From NCBI GenBank assembly GCA_039881145.1, contig JAYKKI010000008.1, forward strand, positions 34,606,501 to 34,670,500: 64,000 nt of DNA, written 5' to 3'. Both the position numbers and the translations under genes were made by a program. A model generated the notes under the pieces. That model was not told the DNA's origin, searched no databases, and worked only from the letters and a program-made list of their open reading frames with translations. The DNA comes from Druceiella hillmani. Lineage: Eukaryota > Arthropoda > Insecta > Lepidoptera > Hepialidae. Below, in pieces: positions 12,340 to 25,380 of this stretch (positions are counted from its first letter, which is position 1; every line of letters starts with the position of its first letter).

Positions 12340-13143
12340 CGAATAATTCGGTACATTTACGTGTTGAAATTAAACCAAATATCTTACTATCAGCAGCACA
12401 AGTTTATGCTAAAACTAAAAATATAATAAGACGTTTAATCGATAACGCTTCACAGAATCATTTATTTACGAAAAGATGTAAACAACTCAATTTTCCGATC
12501 AGTCCATTAAATAATTAATTTTGACCGGGATTGGGTCATCGTCACGTCATATCATTGGTCACATTAAATTAGAAATCAAGTCTCTTGTATACCCATAAAA
12601 TAAATATAACATGGATGCACTCTATTTTGATTTAATAACCGAACAACAGCCGTCATATTATATTGATAAGAGTGACGTACGTCATTTAAAGAATATCCCA
12701 CTTGCAGATTTGACACGGAACATTCCCGGGGATGTAGATATTATCTTAGGTGCACAATTATTCCCTTACATTTATTAAGAAAGTACTGTCAAAAGACTGT
12801 CCTTCCTCCATCAATTTCATTTTTATACGCTTCAATGGGGAACTGTCCTGATAAAACACGTGAAACGACTACTTCATTTACTACGCATACTTACTATAAT
12901 GTATCAAAAGAATTTGGGCATTTGGCTGAGATACAACATTTATATTCTTTGAATCCTGAAGAGGCCAAATATAAATATTTCGTTATTTCGTCTATTTCTC
13001 GTTTCAGTAATGAAGTATTTTGTTGCCTCATCTTTTATAAGATTCAATTGATCCAGGTGTTATATTCTAGAAAACTTAGTAATAGACGTGAAAGTGTTTT
13101 TATTACACATTCTGTTAATAATACTTTAGTACACAAGTTATAG
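12340..13143 (+). pseudogene. BEL/Pao retrotransposon remnant: protease and early pol
   Basis: Three pieces in different frames read as a decayed BEL/Pao polyprotein. At about 12363-12500 a retropepsin-like segment shows a run 'LLSAAQVYAKT', then 'LIDNASQNHLF' with the catalytic-type Asp at 12441-12443, then 'RCKQLNF'. A frame change and stops follow. At 12611-12778 'RHLKNIPLAD' and 'GDVDIILGAQLF' match the conserved end of the BEL-type protease region (a Leu-Ala-Asp, then an Ile-Asp, then Leu-Leu-Gly-Ala). From 12835 'FGHLAEIQHLYSLNPEEA' resembles the segment just before the reverse transcriptase. Stops and frameshifts make it non-functional. The reverse transcriptase and RNase H parts are missing, probably deleted before the AT tract near 13.74 kb. 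Confidence 0.75.
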
Positions 13144-13730
13144 ATTCGTGAAGAAATCAGTATCGATAGACATATTTCTGTCTTACGTGATAATGCATGC
13201 AAGCACAATATATACAATCATAACAATAATTATTGATTTGAGTCTATATCAAGGCAGTGATATAAATGAGGTATAAAAAAATATAGGACCTGAAATATTA
13301 ATCCTAATGATATTATGGGAATGGAAAAGAGGGAAGAATTTACAAATAGATCTTATCATCACCGTTATCTGTTCTAGTGTAAAATGTTTTGTCAATGAAA
13401 GTTTAAAGAGGAAAATATATCTCCAAAAATGATAACAAATGTAATACCATATTACGTGTCCTGCTGATATAAAAATAATTTAATGTCGAGTCATATTTGT
13501 CATACTGCACGATAATATGACTTTTTTGTTTTTTGATTTGATTAAATATTTCTCTGATAATTTCTTTGATAATTAATCTTTTAATTATTCAGTTTAATTT
13601 TATATTTTATTTTTACTGTATAATTATAACGTAAACGAAACGATTAACCTATTGTTTCAAAGTGCTTTGGAAAATATTTTCCAATTAATTTCTTATAAGT
13701 AGTTTAAAGAAGTATGGGCTGCCAGTAGCT

Positions 13731-13735
13731 CTCAG

Positions 13736-13777
<42 letters not shown>

Positions 13778-13794
13778 CTGAGTATATATATATA

Positions 13795-13847
<53 letters not shown>

Positions 13848-13848
13848 C
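13731..13848. repeat. (AT)n tract beginning with a 52-bp perfect palindrome
   Basis: Positions 13731-13782 read 'ctcagataca', then (ta)16, then 'tgtatctgag', and so equal their own reverse complement over 52 bases. More (TA)n with a short TG interruption follows to 13848. This sits where most of the BEL/Pao pol gene is missing. AT palindromes of this kind are prone to cruciform extrusion and deletion, which may explain the loss; that last step is inference. Confidence 0.9.
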
Positions 13849-13999
13849 GCTTTAAGGTATACAACGTACACTTATAGCTTTATATAGATTCAGGGTCTGA
13901 GTTGTATTATTTGTTTGGCTTGTATTTTTTAGCGAAGTCAGCGAGTTTTATATATACTTGTTTGACTTATACTTTTGGGAAATACGACAAATTTTTTTG

Positions 14000-14676
14000 C
14001 TCTCTAATTAAAGTTGATCGAGATATGTTCCAATTTAACTTCAAATGAATGCATGGAACTTTTGTCGTTTTATTCACGACATCGTCCAGTTTCTTACTTA
14101 CTTTTGGATAATGGTACTGAATTTCAATCTAAATTAAAACTTGAACTTGATCATAGGCGTATTGAATGGAAAAGGGTTCCGCCACGATCGCCCCATTTTG
14201 GCGGAATGTGATAACCGAATGCAAAGAGTTTGAAGATGTATCGGGTAGTTAAAACCCAACTTCTTTGTTACGAAGGATTACAAACTGTGCCAATTTAGAT
14301 TAAATTTATATTAAATTCACGTCCATTAAATGGTTTATCTGCGGATCTTGATCCTGAAATTACAACACCTACGCATTTTCTCATGTCAACTCTGCAACAT
14401 TTTCCAACATCGGTTCTCTCTGAAGAGCGTTTTAATCTTAACATAAAAAGATATAAGATCGGTCTAATCATTTTGGAAATAATGGCGCTTAGAATATTTG
14501 CATATGTTACAAGTCAGGCAGAAATGGACGTCTTTTGATGGTGTGGTTTTTATATTGGGACTGTAGTTCTACAGTTAGGAGTAATCATGGCTAGTCGTTC
14601 GAGTTGTAACAGTAAAAACAAAATTGAAACTCGTAAACGTACAATGGTAAAGGTATATCCAATACCCACGCAATAA
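14000..14676 (+). pseudogene. BEL/Pao retrotransposon remnant: integrase and C-terminus
   Basis: The open segment 14014-14211 carries 'LLLDNGTEF', the second catalytic Asp region of a DDE integrase, and then 'WKRVPPRSPHFGGM', a signature of BEL/Pao integrases. A TGA stop lies where that family normally has Trp after the Gly-Gly-x motif. Further in the same frame 'LNSRPLNGLSADLDPEITT' and 'PTHFL' match the usual 'NSRPL...TP.HFL' stretch, with two more stops between. After a frameshift near 14470, 'EYLHMLQVRQKW' (14492-14527) and 'RVVTVKT' (14600-14620) match the C-terminal conserved blocks. The order matches a single pol gene with the protease pieces upstream. It is clearly inactive. Confidence 0.85.
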
Positions 14677-14850
14677 TTTTTGATAAAGGTTTATATTTTT
14701 TAATTTTAATTCAACGAGCTGTTTGTGAATGTTTTTGTGTTTTGAAAGATTTAAAAATCTTCCAAATGCGGGAAGGATATTTAAGCACTATAACATGTTT
14801 TAATTATTGATCAAGATATTTATAAAAAATAATAATTATATTAGTGATTT

Positions 14851-14938
14851 TCTTTAAAATAATTTAATTAGCGCCAGGAATTATCACTAGTTTATGCTTG
14901 CAAAAATGAATTTATTGTAATGACATTCGCTTAAATCA
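14851..14938 (+). repeat. repeat 'B', right copy, possible start of 3' LTR
   Basis: This is the direct-repeat partner of 12090-12177. It begins about 180 bases after the last recognisable pol codons, where a 3' LTR would be expected. Sequence after it ('gtttttgacgtttgtca' near 14945) and the 15.1-15.3 kb part have LTR-like composition, but I cannot fix LTR ends from sequence alone. Confidence 0.6.
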
Positions 14939-15825
14939 CATAACAGTTTTTGACGTTTGTCATCAAGTATAAGATGGCGTAGGCAATATTTATATATATT
15001 TTATTTTAAAATGTGAAGTTAGCTATAAAGATTTATTCTGAATGTAAAAAGTAAAATTAGTAACGAAATTAAATTGGTCTAGATTGTTCGATCTCTTTAG
15101 AAAATTTTCTCTCTTTTATTCAAAATTCTACATTCACTCTTTTTAGATACTTTAGTAAGAGCAGCTAGTTTCTTAGTTTTCTGCCTTCATTCTTCTTTGA
15201 GTCTCCACTGAAACAAGTCGTGGTGATAAATGTAATCCGACTAAATAAGGTTGAATTAAATTCAGTATTGGTAACTGCAATATTGTATTTATATTGACCC
15301 TTGTTGGTGAATTGCCTATTTATGTAAATGCATATAAGAAAAGTTTGTGAATTTAAAATGTATCAAGAAGTTATTAAAAATGCGATTAATTCAAACTCGT
15401 CTTTTTCAATTTGAATGCTCCTATCAAGATATTCCTTGAATCCGTCGTTATTGTGATGGATGTAATCGGTGAGTCAGAGAACGTGCTCGTGATGAGGAAT
15501 AATTCATTTTGGAGTTGAAATACAATTGGAGGAGTTACTGTTGTAGAGTTGGAATATTCATAGGGTATTGGAATTTCCCGGTTCTCATCTGTAAGTTCCT
15601 GAGAGTGCAGAGATCAATCTAGTGCAGAAATCTTCATGTCAGTGAATGTTCATTAATTTGCGCATGCTTGTTAATGAAATTCCGAGAATAAACCAATGAC
15701 ATAACGGTTTGATACATGTTGATGTAAACACTGTCTCTTCTAGCCGGTGATTGCAATAAGTTTGGATCTAGACAAATATTGTTTTAAATTAGTTTAAATA
15801 TTCTTTTCGGTTAGAATTAATTTGT

Positions 15826-15881
15826 CCGAGTGGCGTTTTTGCTTTTTATACACGCATATAAAACACAAAAACGCCACTCGG
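15826..15881. repeat. perfect 16-bp inverted repeat
   Basis: 'ccgagtggcgtttttg' at 15826-15841 is exactly inverted at 15866-15881, with a 24-base AT-rich loop. It lies between repeat B and repeat A on the right side of the BEL/Pao remnant. It could be a hairpin inside the LTR or an unrelated fold-back. Confidence 0.85.
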
Positions 15882-15901
15882 AAATGACCACACCACAACA
15901 G

Positions 15902-15950
15902 AATGAGAATCATTACTTCAATGAAGTAATTACACATTAATATTTACATT
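15902..15950 (+). repeat. repeat 'A', right copy
   Basis: This is the partner of 11968-12016, ungapped over 49 bases with about nine differences. If B to A on this side (14851-15950) is one LTR of about 1.1 kb, the left side (A, AT tract, B) would be a rearranged junction rather than a simple 5' LTR. Confidence 0.5.
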
Positions 15951-16803
<853 letters not shown>

Positions 16804-16887
16804 AGCTTAAAGGTTTCTCAAACGCAAATAAATGGCACTTGTAATACCACTACCGTAATATTTAGAGAGCTACACGTTTTTATATCT

Positions 16888-17020
16888 GTAATTTCCAGAT
16901 AAAAAGTATCCTATATATTGCGTGAGGGTATAAAATACCTAATTTTATCAACATCCCGTTCAATAGATATTGCATGAATGAAGTAGAAATTAACATAGAG
17001 ACAGACAGAGAGACAACATT
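16888..17020 (+). mobile_element. insect SINE/LINE-type 3' tail remnant
   Basis: The string of blocks 'ataaaaagtatcctatatat', 'gagggtataaaatacctaat', 'ttatcaacatcccgttcaat' and 'agacagacagagagac' follows a widely repeated insect retrotransposon tail: 'ataaaaagta.cctat', 'tataaactat', 'atccgttcagtag', then a short ACA/AGAC-rich end. Recognition is from memory of such tails, not from a search. The copy is diverged. The adjacent microsatellite may have grown from an older element end. Confidence 0.5.
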
Positions 17021-20000
17021 CTAAAAAGGTTTCCTGGCTTGTACTATCATTCTATATACTAAATCCATCACTTTTTTTTGAAAATACTTTCGGTATATAG
17101 AATTTACTTTGTTGTAATTTTATTATATGTATAGATTTACGGCTTATGTTACGTTTATTTAAAAAAACATTTTGTGTTCATCACATAATTTCTATTGAGA
17201 GTAAACTCTGGGACATTAAATATTGTAGCCAACCAACGTTACAACACCAATGAAAGTTTAGTTTTCAGTTATTTTAAAAATAATGTTTTTTCAATTTGAA
17301 ATTACGATGGCGAGCATCAGTGATAAACTCTTCGATTACATTTTTTTATTTTAATGTTATGAAGAATTAATGATCAAATTTAATGTACGAAGAAAAATAT
17401 TATACATTCAAGTTATCGAAAAATCCATTTTTAAATAAGTACTATGACTGGCGGAATAGACGTTTCCAAAAAAGTGTTTTTCACGAAAGAATATATAATG
17501 CCATCTCTTTGCAGAAACTTTATAAATGGTTAATCTAGTTATCGGAGTTATCCTATGTTTGTAGTTGAGATGACATCCGGTAGACATGCGCGCAAAAAAT
17601 AAATAATAGAAAACTAATGAATATTCTAAAACGTAGTGCGTTGGTTTATCCATGCGAATATGGTTAAATAAGTCTACCTACTACTTTCAAAACATGGTGC
17701 TGATATTAGTTTAGTCTCTAAAATATCAATATTATCCATTTAATACGAATGTTATATCACCCTATCATATTTAATTAAACGAAAACCTCGATGCGAATAA
17801 AATAGCAATTTTTTTATATATCAGTTAAATCAAAAGAAAAAATCTAAACTCTTTTGTATTTTTAAATAAAAGTAGATATTTTGTGCTTCATCTTGATAGT
17901 TTTTGTAATTTAGATACATTTTTAATTAATATCAAAGATTAATATAAAAAAAAGTTATGTTAATATCATTATAAATTATAATAACTCAGAAAACAAGTTT
18001 TTAATTAGTACATATCGACGTTTTTGGAAAATTGCATGACTGTTCAATAAAAAGAAAAAGAAAACAAGGTAATCTCACATTATAGTTTACGGGATTTTAA
18101 ATCTTCTTTAAATTATAGGTACAAAAATTCTTGTTTAAAAATTAAATTGATTAACGAATATATCAAATTAAATGGCCTTTATTTTTATACGTGGGGCGGA
18201 AATAGCAAGAAAGACGTATTTTGAATTTAGGAAGGATATTACTTTTTCCGATAACTTCTCAAAGGAGAAATGCTGAAATAGATGGATTTTATAACTTGGC
18301 AATGTAAAAAATTCCTTGCACAAGTCATATAAATATTCTGTATCGTCTTCATTGCTTCACACTCTTTAAATACGTATTTTATGTAATCATTATTATTCCC
18401 GATAAAATTATACCTTTATTCGCAAAATTACCTTTTATAATCTATATTACTAGTCCCATAAAGTTTAATGAAAGACCTCGTATTGATATCTGATGAACAA
18501 CTTTGCGCTGCCTTCCGAACTTGCGGCTCCAAATGTTAAACATGTTTTTTTTTCATCATGAATTTCTTTAACTTCTAAATACTGTACGCGATTAATTTTT
18601 CGAATTCTAACTCCTATTTTCTTCGATGAAGAGATATGCTTCCGTTTTTGTTAAAATATCTGTCCAACCTCCTTTGACCCATGTGGCGGAATTAAATCTT
18701 ACATTAATATTTTCACTAAGAATTAATCTTTTTATCGAATTTCGTATTTAACGATTTACATATTAAACGTAAATAAATTAAATAAGGTATTCAACCAAGA
18801 GATAGGATGAGCGTAGAATATTACACGCTCAGTTCCGGAAGCTTCGTGAGCTTTATAGGAGCTTCTCTTTTGAAGATGAAAAGTTGTAGTAATAAATTAC
18901 ATTTAGAGTAGACCTACATTTTGTTAGGGCTTTTCATTCATAGTTACAGTAACTTATTTATGAAGAAGATAGATTATGATATCTTCCAACTCGTTATTAT
19001 TATTTTATATTTACGTTGATTAGTTAATCCTGTTTTCTTTAATTTTTTAAACATGTTTATTTTTTAATAAACATTTGCTTAAGATTTTGTAGGTGAATAT
19101 CATATGAAAGCCAGTAACTAGTTATGTACACTTTATACTTGGTTACGTTGAGAAAAAGCTAGAGTACAGCTTCTAATAAATTAGTGTCTTTATGTTCGAA
19201 CAAATGTATTTTGATTTTAAAAATATAAAAAAAAAGGATTTTTTGGAGCTTTTATATAAAATATAATATTTTTCAAATGTAGTATGCTTTTTAGTGTATA
19301 CGTTTTCCGAATTAATTTTTTTAATGCCATTCTCGGGTAAGGCTCTACAAAACCTCGGTTAACTAATAATCAATAGGCCGTGACATGCAAATATTAATCT
19401 TAATCGGTTATTAACTGGACAGAATATATCTTTTTCTGCTTTTAACTTAACCTAATTCAGTCCCACTCGTCTAGTTCAAGTCCATATTAAATCCATCTCT
19501 TTCAGTGATAAAATATGGAGCAGAGAAATTAAATTAACAAACACTAAAAATATAATCAAGTACCAAAAGAAATGTCGATGACAAGTGCAAGTTTAAATAT
19601 TAATTTTGTTAAGTTTTTGATCATCTGTAACTCTAAACAATAAAGAAAAAATAATAACGGGAAGCACTGCGCGAAGAAGTGGAAATTCATTATTTTCATA
19701 TAATATTTTCAAAATATTGTCATCACCAATATCAAGCAATAAATTAGAAAGTTCCTCCTTCCTCGAGTCTTGCTGGTGTAAGTTTATACGGATGTTAATT
19801 GCTACTGAAAGGATTTTCAAGTTAGGATGTGAAATGGATGACTCAAGACCGGCTTTACCTTCAGCTAAATATATTACATATAACATAATAGGCAAGGTAG
19901 GTTAACAGTCAATAGTACTGTTACTCCAACTGTTAGTTGTTTTAGCCTCTAATGTACTGGAGCATATTGTTTAAGGTTTTAGTATATCTTTTGTGACTCA

Positions 20001-20638
20001 TTGGTGCACTCATTCAACATGATTTAGTTTGATGAAAGAAAAAAAAAGAATTAATGTGTTATTTGGTTAGGTAAACACTTTTTATAGTAACTCCTTTTTT
20101 TACCTCTTGCAAGACGAATTTGGAAAATCGGTACAACGAATATTCATTGGTTTGTAATAAAGAGCCCAAATATGAATTTTCATCTCTTATTATTCACGTT
20201 TAGGGGAGTGGTAAACATACTTTTAAAATTTTACGTCCATAGGCATTATAGTTGCGAATATTTTCTGAGGTGTTTTGCTTTTACGTATAAAGATTTTCAT
20301 TGCATATTGCAAAATAACTGGTTATTGGAATTTTATACTAGAGTGTAAGATATGAGAATGTCCGCTAATTTGCCATTACCTTTAAGGAGGTTTATGTGGA
20401 AAAATACTAAATCAACTGAATAATTCTCATGCATTAACTATTTAAAAGTCGTTCCAAAATACTTAAAATTGCATTTAATTTATGACAAATAATAATATTA
20501 ATAGTATAGAGTGGAATTGTTCTTGCAACAAATCTGCCATATTAAGTATACAACTAATTGTTGTTTTCGGGATTTAAATTTAAATAAATATAAGAAATTC
20601 TGAAAACTGTGTAAGAAATAAAATTGTGTTAATATAAT
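17021..20638. other. anonymous AT-rich DNA, no gene seen
   Basis: The frames are short. The two overlapping frames of 62-100 codons near 19.6-19.9 kb lie on opposite strands over the same bases and match no family I know. A few CpG-containing words occur around 18810-18870 ('gaatattacacgctcagttc', 'cggaagcttcgtgagc'). Confidence 0.45.
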
Positions 20639-20732
20639 ACGTTAAGAAGTATGTTCATTTCAATACTGCATTTTTTAACGTATTTTATTTACTAAAATTA
20701 TATTGAGGAAATAAAATGCGTTAAGAAATGCA
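20639..20732. repeat. 23-bp inverted repeat with an extra direct copy
   Basis: Arms at 20667-20689 and 20710-20732 are complementary at 21 of 23 positions with a 20-base loop. A further relative of the right arm, 'acgttaagaagtatg', sits just upstream at 20640. It is a small fold-back of unknown origin. Confidence 0.7.
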
Positions 20733-21448
20733 TTATATTTTACATTATGAAGATTTGTTTCCAAAAGTATATGTATGGACAGCGATGGACGCTACGACCA
20801 TCATTAACATATTTTCTAATATTACAGATAGCTTACAAGTAGCTATAATTAACATTTGTTTAATTCATCATAAACACTTACGATTAAGATTTACTAAATA
20901 ATAAACGTATTGCAATTCATAACATCGTAGATATGAAACACACGGCGCGAGAGTACTTCGCATGTTGTGGGTTTATCAGATATCAGAGATACAAATTTTG
21001 GCGATTTTTTTTATTTGTGACCATCGCTAAATTAAAACTCTCAAATTGTTTCTTTTAATTTTAAAGTGGTCCATGGTACATATATCAACCAAACCAAAAT
21101 TTAAACTTTTATCCGCAATAGATGTAGTTCTGAGTAATATTGCTATTATAAATATTACACGTCCTCAAAAATTTAAACATTTTACGTTAATTTGTTTTAT
21201 ATATAAGTTACTATTAACTCGAATTACCACTTCAAAAGTCGGCTTATTATAATTTATCATAACTTAAATAATAACTTATATTCTACTAATATACTTTGAT
21301 TTATTAATTTTTCAGAAATTAATAGTTAAAATGCCAAAATTGTTGTAGAAATGTGAGGTCGTAATGTAGCAATTAATTATTTCATTCTTCACGGTCGAAG
21401 AAAACTGGGTAAATATTATATCGACATCGCCTGGTTAGGCAGTTATGC

Positions 21449-21735
21449 CCTTCTCGCCGAAGGAAATCGAGATGAATAATTAGACGCTTTTGAATAATTA
21501 GACGTGTAAATAGCCCATTTAATTAAAAAAAGTTCACGACAAGAATAAAAACGAATTTTTAACAAGTTTGATCATAAATTTACGAAGGTAGGCACCGAGT
21601 TGCGTTGAAGGTAAGGCGAGCAGGTCGCGCAACGGCTGTTAAAAGTATTACAAAGTTATAAGTCTGTTTTCACGGGACATTAAATGGCGATCAGCAAGAG
21701 TCGTTTCGCAGATTGATTTTTAAACTTTATCGGCT
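21449..21735 (+). repeat. R2 duplicated GC-rich element, copy 1
   Basis: This copy matches 27346-27620 in order. Shared blocks include 'cgaaggaaatcgaga' against 'ggaaggaagtcgaga', 'ataattagacgtgtaaa' against 'ataattaaacgtgtaaa', and 'cc.atttaattaaa'. They continue with 'tttttaaca', 'gaaggt.ggcac.gagttgc' and 'gcgcaacggctgtt' against 'aagctgttgaacgag', then 'aagtatta'. It is richer in CpG than its surroundings and contains TAATTA words. There is no reading frame of note. Either a dispersed repeat or a duplicated enhancer-like element would fit. Confidence 0.7.
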
Positions 21736-22470
21736 ATAAGAATAATTACTTCATTCGTGTATAGCAGGGATTAAGTATAAATTATATTACAGGCTTGATA
21801 TTCACCGCGTTATTAACATGCTAATATTTATTCCTTTCTATCTTCTACCCTGATAAATAGGTCGAAAGGAAAACTAATGCATTTTTTGTCTTGATAATTA
21901 TCTTGTCAATAACTCTGGATATAACTAATATTGAATAAATCATTTAATACAAAAAGCGAATCAGCATGTAATTTCTAATGCTTTGGAAGTTTAGGTTAAA
22001 AAGTCTTTAGAAGTCGAATTATAAAAACAATTGATAAATTTACATTGAATTATTTTTAATTTACTTTGTATTATAATTAAGAAGGAATAGTGGTTACCTT
22101 ATTGGTAACCTGTTTGTTAATCTATATAATTATTTAAAAATTATAAATTATTTAAGAATGAAGTCCTTCAACAGCTAAACTTTGAACACTTTGACTTCAC
22201 TGTATTAAAGTTTTCAAGTACGATGAAAGTAACTATCAACATTACAGTACATTATTTAAGTACATCTTAATTGTTCTTAATTCAACTATGATTCAATAAA
22301 TCACAATTGATTAAAATGGTGTTAGTATGCTCTTATATGCCTATAATTATATAAATAATGAGAGTTAGTAATAGTTAGAGTTACAACCACCTGTATTTAT
22401 TCGTATATATTATATGAATATATTTCGTTTCGATCGTTGAAATGATAGAATTATATTCATGTTTTTTTTC

Positions 22471-22538
22471 AGGTATCCGTTACCGTCCGGTAACCGGATA
22501 TATCCATATAATATATCCGGATATATCCGTATACCGTT
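22471..22538. repeat. nested palindromes rich in 'tatccg/cggata'
   Basis: 'tatccgttaccg' is followed by 'cggtaaccggata', nearly its inverse. Then come 'ggatatatcc', 'atataatata' and 'ccggatatatcc', each self-complementary. The whole 68 bases can fold into several alternative hairpins. It could be the terminal or subterminal part of a DNA transposon or a multimerised binding site. I recognise no family. Confidence 0.6.
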
Positions 22539-23600
22539 CAGTACTAAGTTGTATTATAACGCTCAATGCATTTCATTGGTGGAACCGTAGATGAGCCAAT
22601 CATGATTTCAGTGTGTACCTTTTGCGTGTCTTTTTGATTTAATCTGTCGTTGCGTCCAAATTTCCAAACTAATTGTGTTCAATCGAGCCATCGCTATTGG
22701 AGTCCACGACTTTCTTCTAGGTTATTTATATCTTAATATATATTACTTATAAAGACCCACATCTAAAATATTTCTTAATTTCCACTGATACCGCTTTCAT
22801 TTTTTTACAATTTATATTTATTTAAGGCAACACTAAGATCATGAATTTTAATCTTTAATCTTGTTCTTATAAGCGGGCTTAAATTTGTTCAATTTTACTA
22901 TAAAATTTATTTATTGTTTATCACTATCGCAAATGAAGCTAGCAATATATAGTTTCTAAAACGGGCTTGTGTGCAGCGGTTAGAATCTCCATGAGTTAAA
23001 CCTGAGTGCATATCCTTCTCGCAGGGAGTAGAGGAGGGGGGGTGATCACATCCAGTATGTTCAGAGTATTCAAACTTTATCTTACGTCGACATTCTTACT
23101 CACTAATTTGGTACTTATAGTTCTGAAGTTCTGTTTTAAATTTGGTATAAATAATGTCTCTCATTTTCCGTTACTCAACGCTTTATAATTTTTAGATGAC
23201 ATTGGATCATTCGCGTAAATTTCTTAATTATAAATTATTTACGTTATATCAAGTTTATAAAAAGCGTTTTTTCCAAAATGAAATTAGAAAAATCTTAGTA
23301 CCGATCTATTTAAAATGATTAATTATGTTTTTTTTTCAGCAGGTACAAATTGAATTGGGAAAGCAAGCAGACAGTTTGGCTCTTTGAGTAATTAAATTGG
23401 GAAATGATTGCTTAAAAGTATTCTTCGAGAAATGTAAAAACTACATTTTAAAAACTTCCAAATTAATTTTCAAAAACCAATGACAACTTTCTTTCAATTT
23501 TATATGTGGCTTCAAAATTTATGACACTCATTAGTCAAGTTGAGACTAACATTTATGGTATTGTTTTTCGTTTTTAATGTTTGTTTTTTTTTGTTATTGA
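22539..23600. other. anonymous AT-rich DNA, no gene seen
   Basis: A G-run ('gaggaggggggg') at 23031-23042 is the only compositional oddity. No tRNA-like fold was found near the 'gcagcggttagaatctcc' words at 22973-22990. Confidence 0.45.
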
Positions 23601-24099
23601 TCTTCTGCCAATTGAATTGATTGAAGAGTAAGGGGTCGATATCAGAGAAAATATTTGGTTGAAGAAATATGACATTAAAAATATCATTCTACTTTTAGCT
23701 TGTTTCTCTTTTTACCAAATTATATTTTACAAATGACTTTTAAGCAAAATTGGTTTGTGATTAATTGTAGTTGTTTTCCTAATAAATACATGATTAATTT
23801 AAAAAAGTGTTAATTATTAGAGATTTAGTTCTGGGGCATTATTTTTAATTTGTTCGTTTATTTTTTTTGAGTTGTAAATATTTTCTGCCCATTAAATTGG
23901 TAGACAGTTGAGGAGCAATATCAAAGGTAGTATTTTGTTGAAGAAATATAAAATTAAACATATCATTCTATTTTCAGCCTCGTTAATTCTTTTGTCAAAA
24001 TATATTTTACAAATAACTTTTAAGCAATATTGGTTTGAGATCAATTGTAATCATTCTCTAGTAACTTGATGATGAATTTAAAAAACGGGTTAATTATTA
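23601..24099 (+). repeat. tandem duplication, two units with 280-bp period
   Basis: Unit 1 (23601-23820) and unit 2 (23881-24099) share blocks in order: 'ttctgcc.att.aattg', 'ggttgaagaaatat', 'atatcattct', 'ttttacaaat.acttttaag', 'attggttt' and 'gggttaattatta'-like ends. The units have diverged by roughly a quarter, so the duplication is old. No coding potential is visible. Confidence 0.75.
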
Positions 24100-24419
24100 C
24101 AAAATATTATTTCCGATTTTCATAAATTCATTATCAATTTTTAATTAGTCCGAAAGACAAACTTTTTTAAAATTTTGAATTGGTTGTTAATAAATTTGTT
24201 AAAAAATATTTCATTTTGATTTCTTTGCCCAGTGTCAAAGTAAATGCACTAAAAGTAGGAAAATATTTTAATTTAAAGTTTAAGCAAAAAATTATTTAAG
24301 CTCATACATACAAATGAACTCACGAATAAGTGTTGCCTAAGGCTTATGAAATTAAAAGGACTCTTTAAACAAAGTTTGTTACATCAAAGTGAAAATGTGT
24401 GACTTTATAGTAACGTGTC

Positions 24420-24545
24420 AATCAACAAGAAAGTTTGTGTAGACAGTAAGTGAAATGTGAAAATATGTCTTCTAAATTGTTTCTTTTCAATTTTTCTTCT
24501 TTTTTCACAATCCGCTTACTGTCTGCATAAACTTTCTTATTGATT
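24420..24545. mobile_element. short fold-back element (MITE-like), 33-bp arms
   Basis: Arms at 24420-24452 and 24513-24545 are complementary at 29 of 33 positions ('aagaaagtttgtgtagacag' in the left arm), enclosing 60 bases. Just outside, the 14-mer 'attaagatgcatat' occurs near 24571 and again near 24648. No coding sequence is enclosed. Size and shape fit a miniature inverted-repeat element, though no target-site duplication was established. Confidence 0.65.
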
Positions 24546-25380
24546 TGAATAATAATTGCATTAAGAAAAATTAAGATGCATATTTGAATCATAGTTACAT
24601 TAATGGAGTTAATGATATTTTTTTCAAGTATTTTTACATTAAGGATCATTAAGATGCATATAGGCGGTATACTGTAATACTCATCGTTGGTTTCGTAATA
24701 CTTAAAAACTTTAATAATTTAGAAGTTAACGTGTTCAGTATTTAGCTGCAATACGTGAACCATATAAATTTTTTTTAGATCTCTAAGTATATTACAAAAA
24801 TTAATCAAAACAACGCGTAGCATTTATTTTACAAGGATATACAACTTATTTCCGATGTGAATGTATGAACGATTCCTAAAGATTTCGTTAATATAGTTTT
24901 GCTAAGCTTTAAATTTTTTACAGCTTCTGAATTGTAAAACATTAAAGGGGTCTTTCATGCAGGCACTGTTAAACAGAACCAAGATGAAGGTGATGGGACA
25001 TTCTAATAAATTTTGAAAAATTTTTGAAAGTGCACAAAGAATATATGCGCTCGCACCTACCCACATACACTAGTATGTACATACTCACGTACTACGATAT
25101 GGTTCGCGATTATGCGCTATACATCATTTTGATCTATAATATTTCCTTTTTCTGATTGTCATGGTGTTCATGATGTAAAAGCAACATATTTATAAATTTT
25201 ATTCACGTATAATATTTCAGAATTCAATTCACAAAAATTGTGTACTTGTGATTTACGACCTGATTGATTTTGGCATAGACTATATAAGTTTACTTTCTCA
25301 CTAACGTAATGTAATTAGTTTGCTTAATGCTTAAATACGTATAAATATCCAATTAGGTGTTTGATAACATTTTATAACAT

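Noticed and set aside
22970..23045. Possible tRNA or tRNA-derived SINE head
   Set aside because: Words such as 'cagcggttagaatctcc' hint at an A-box-like run, but no B box at the right distance and no cloverleaf pairing could be found.
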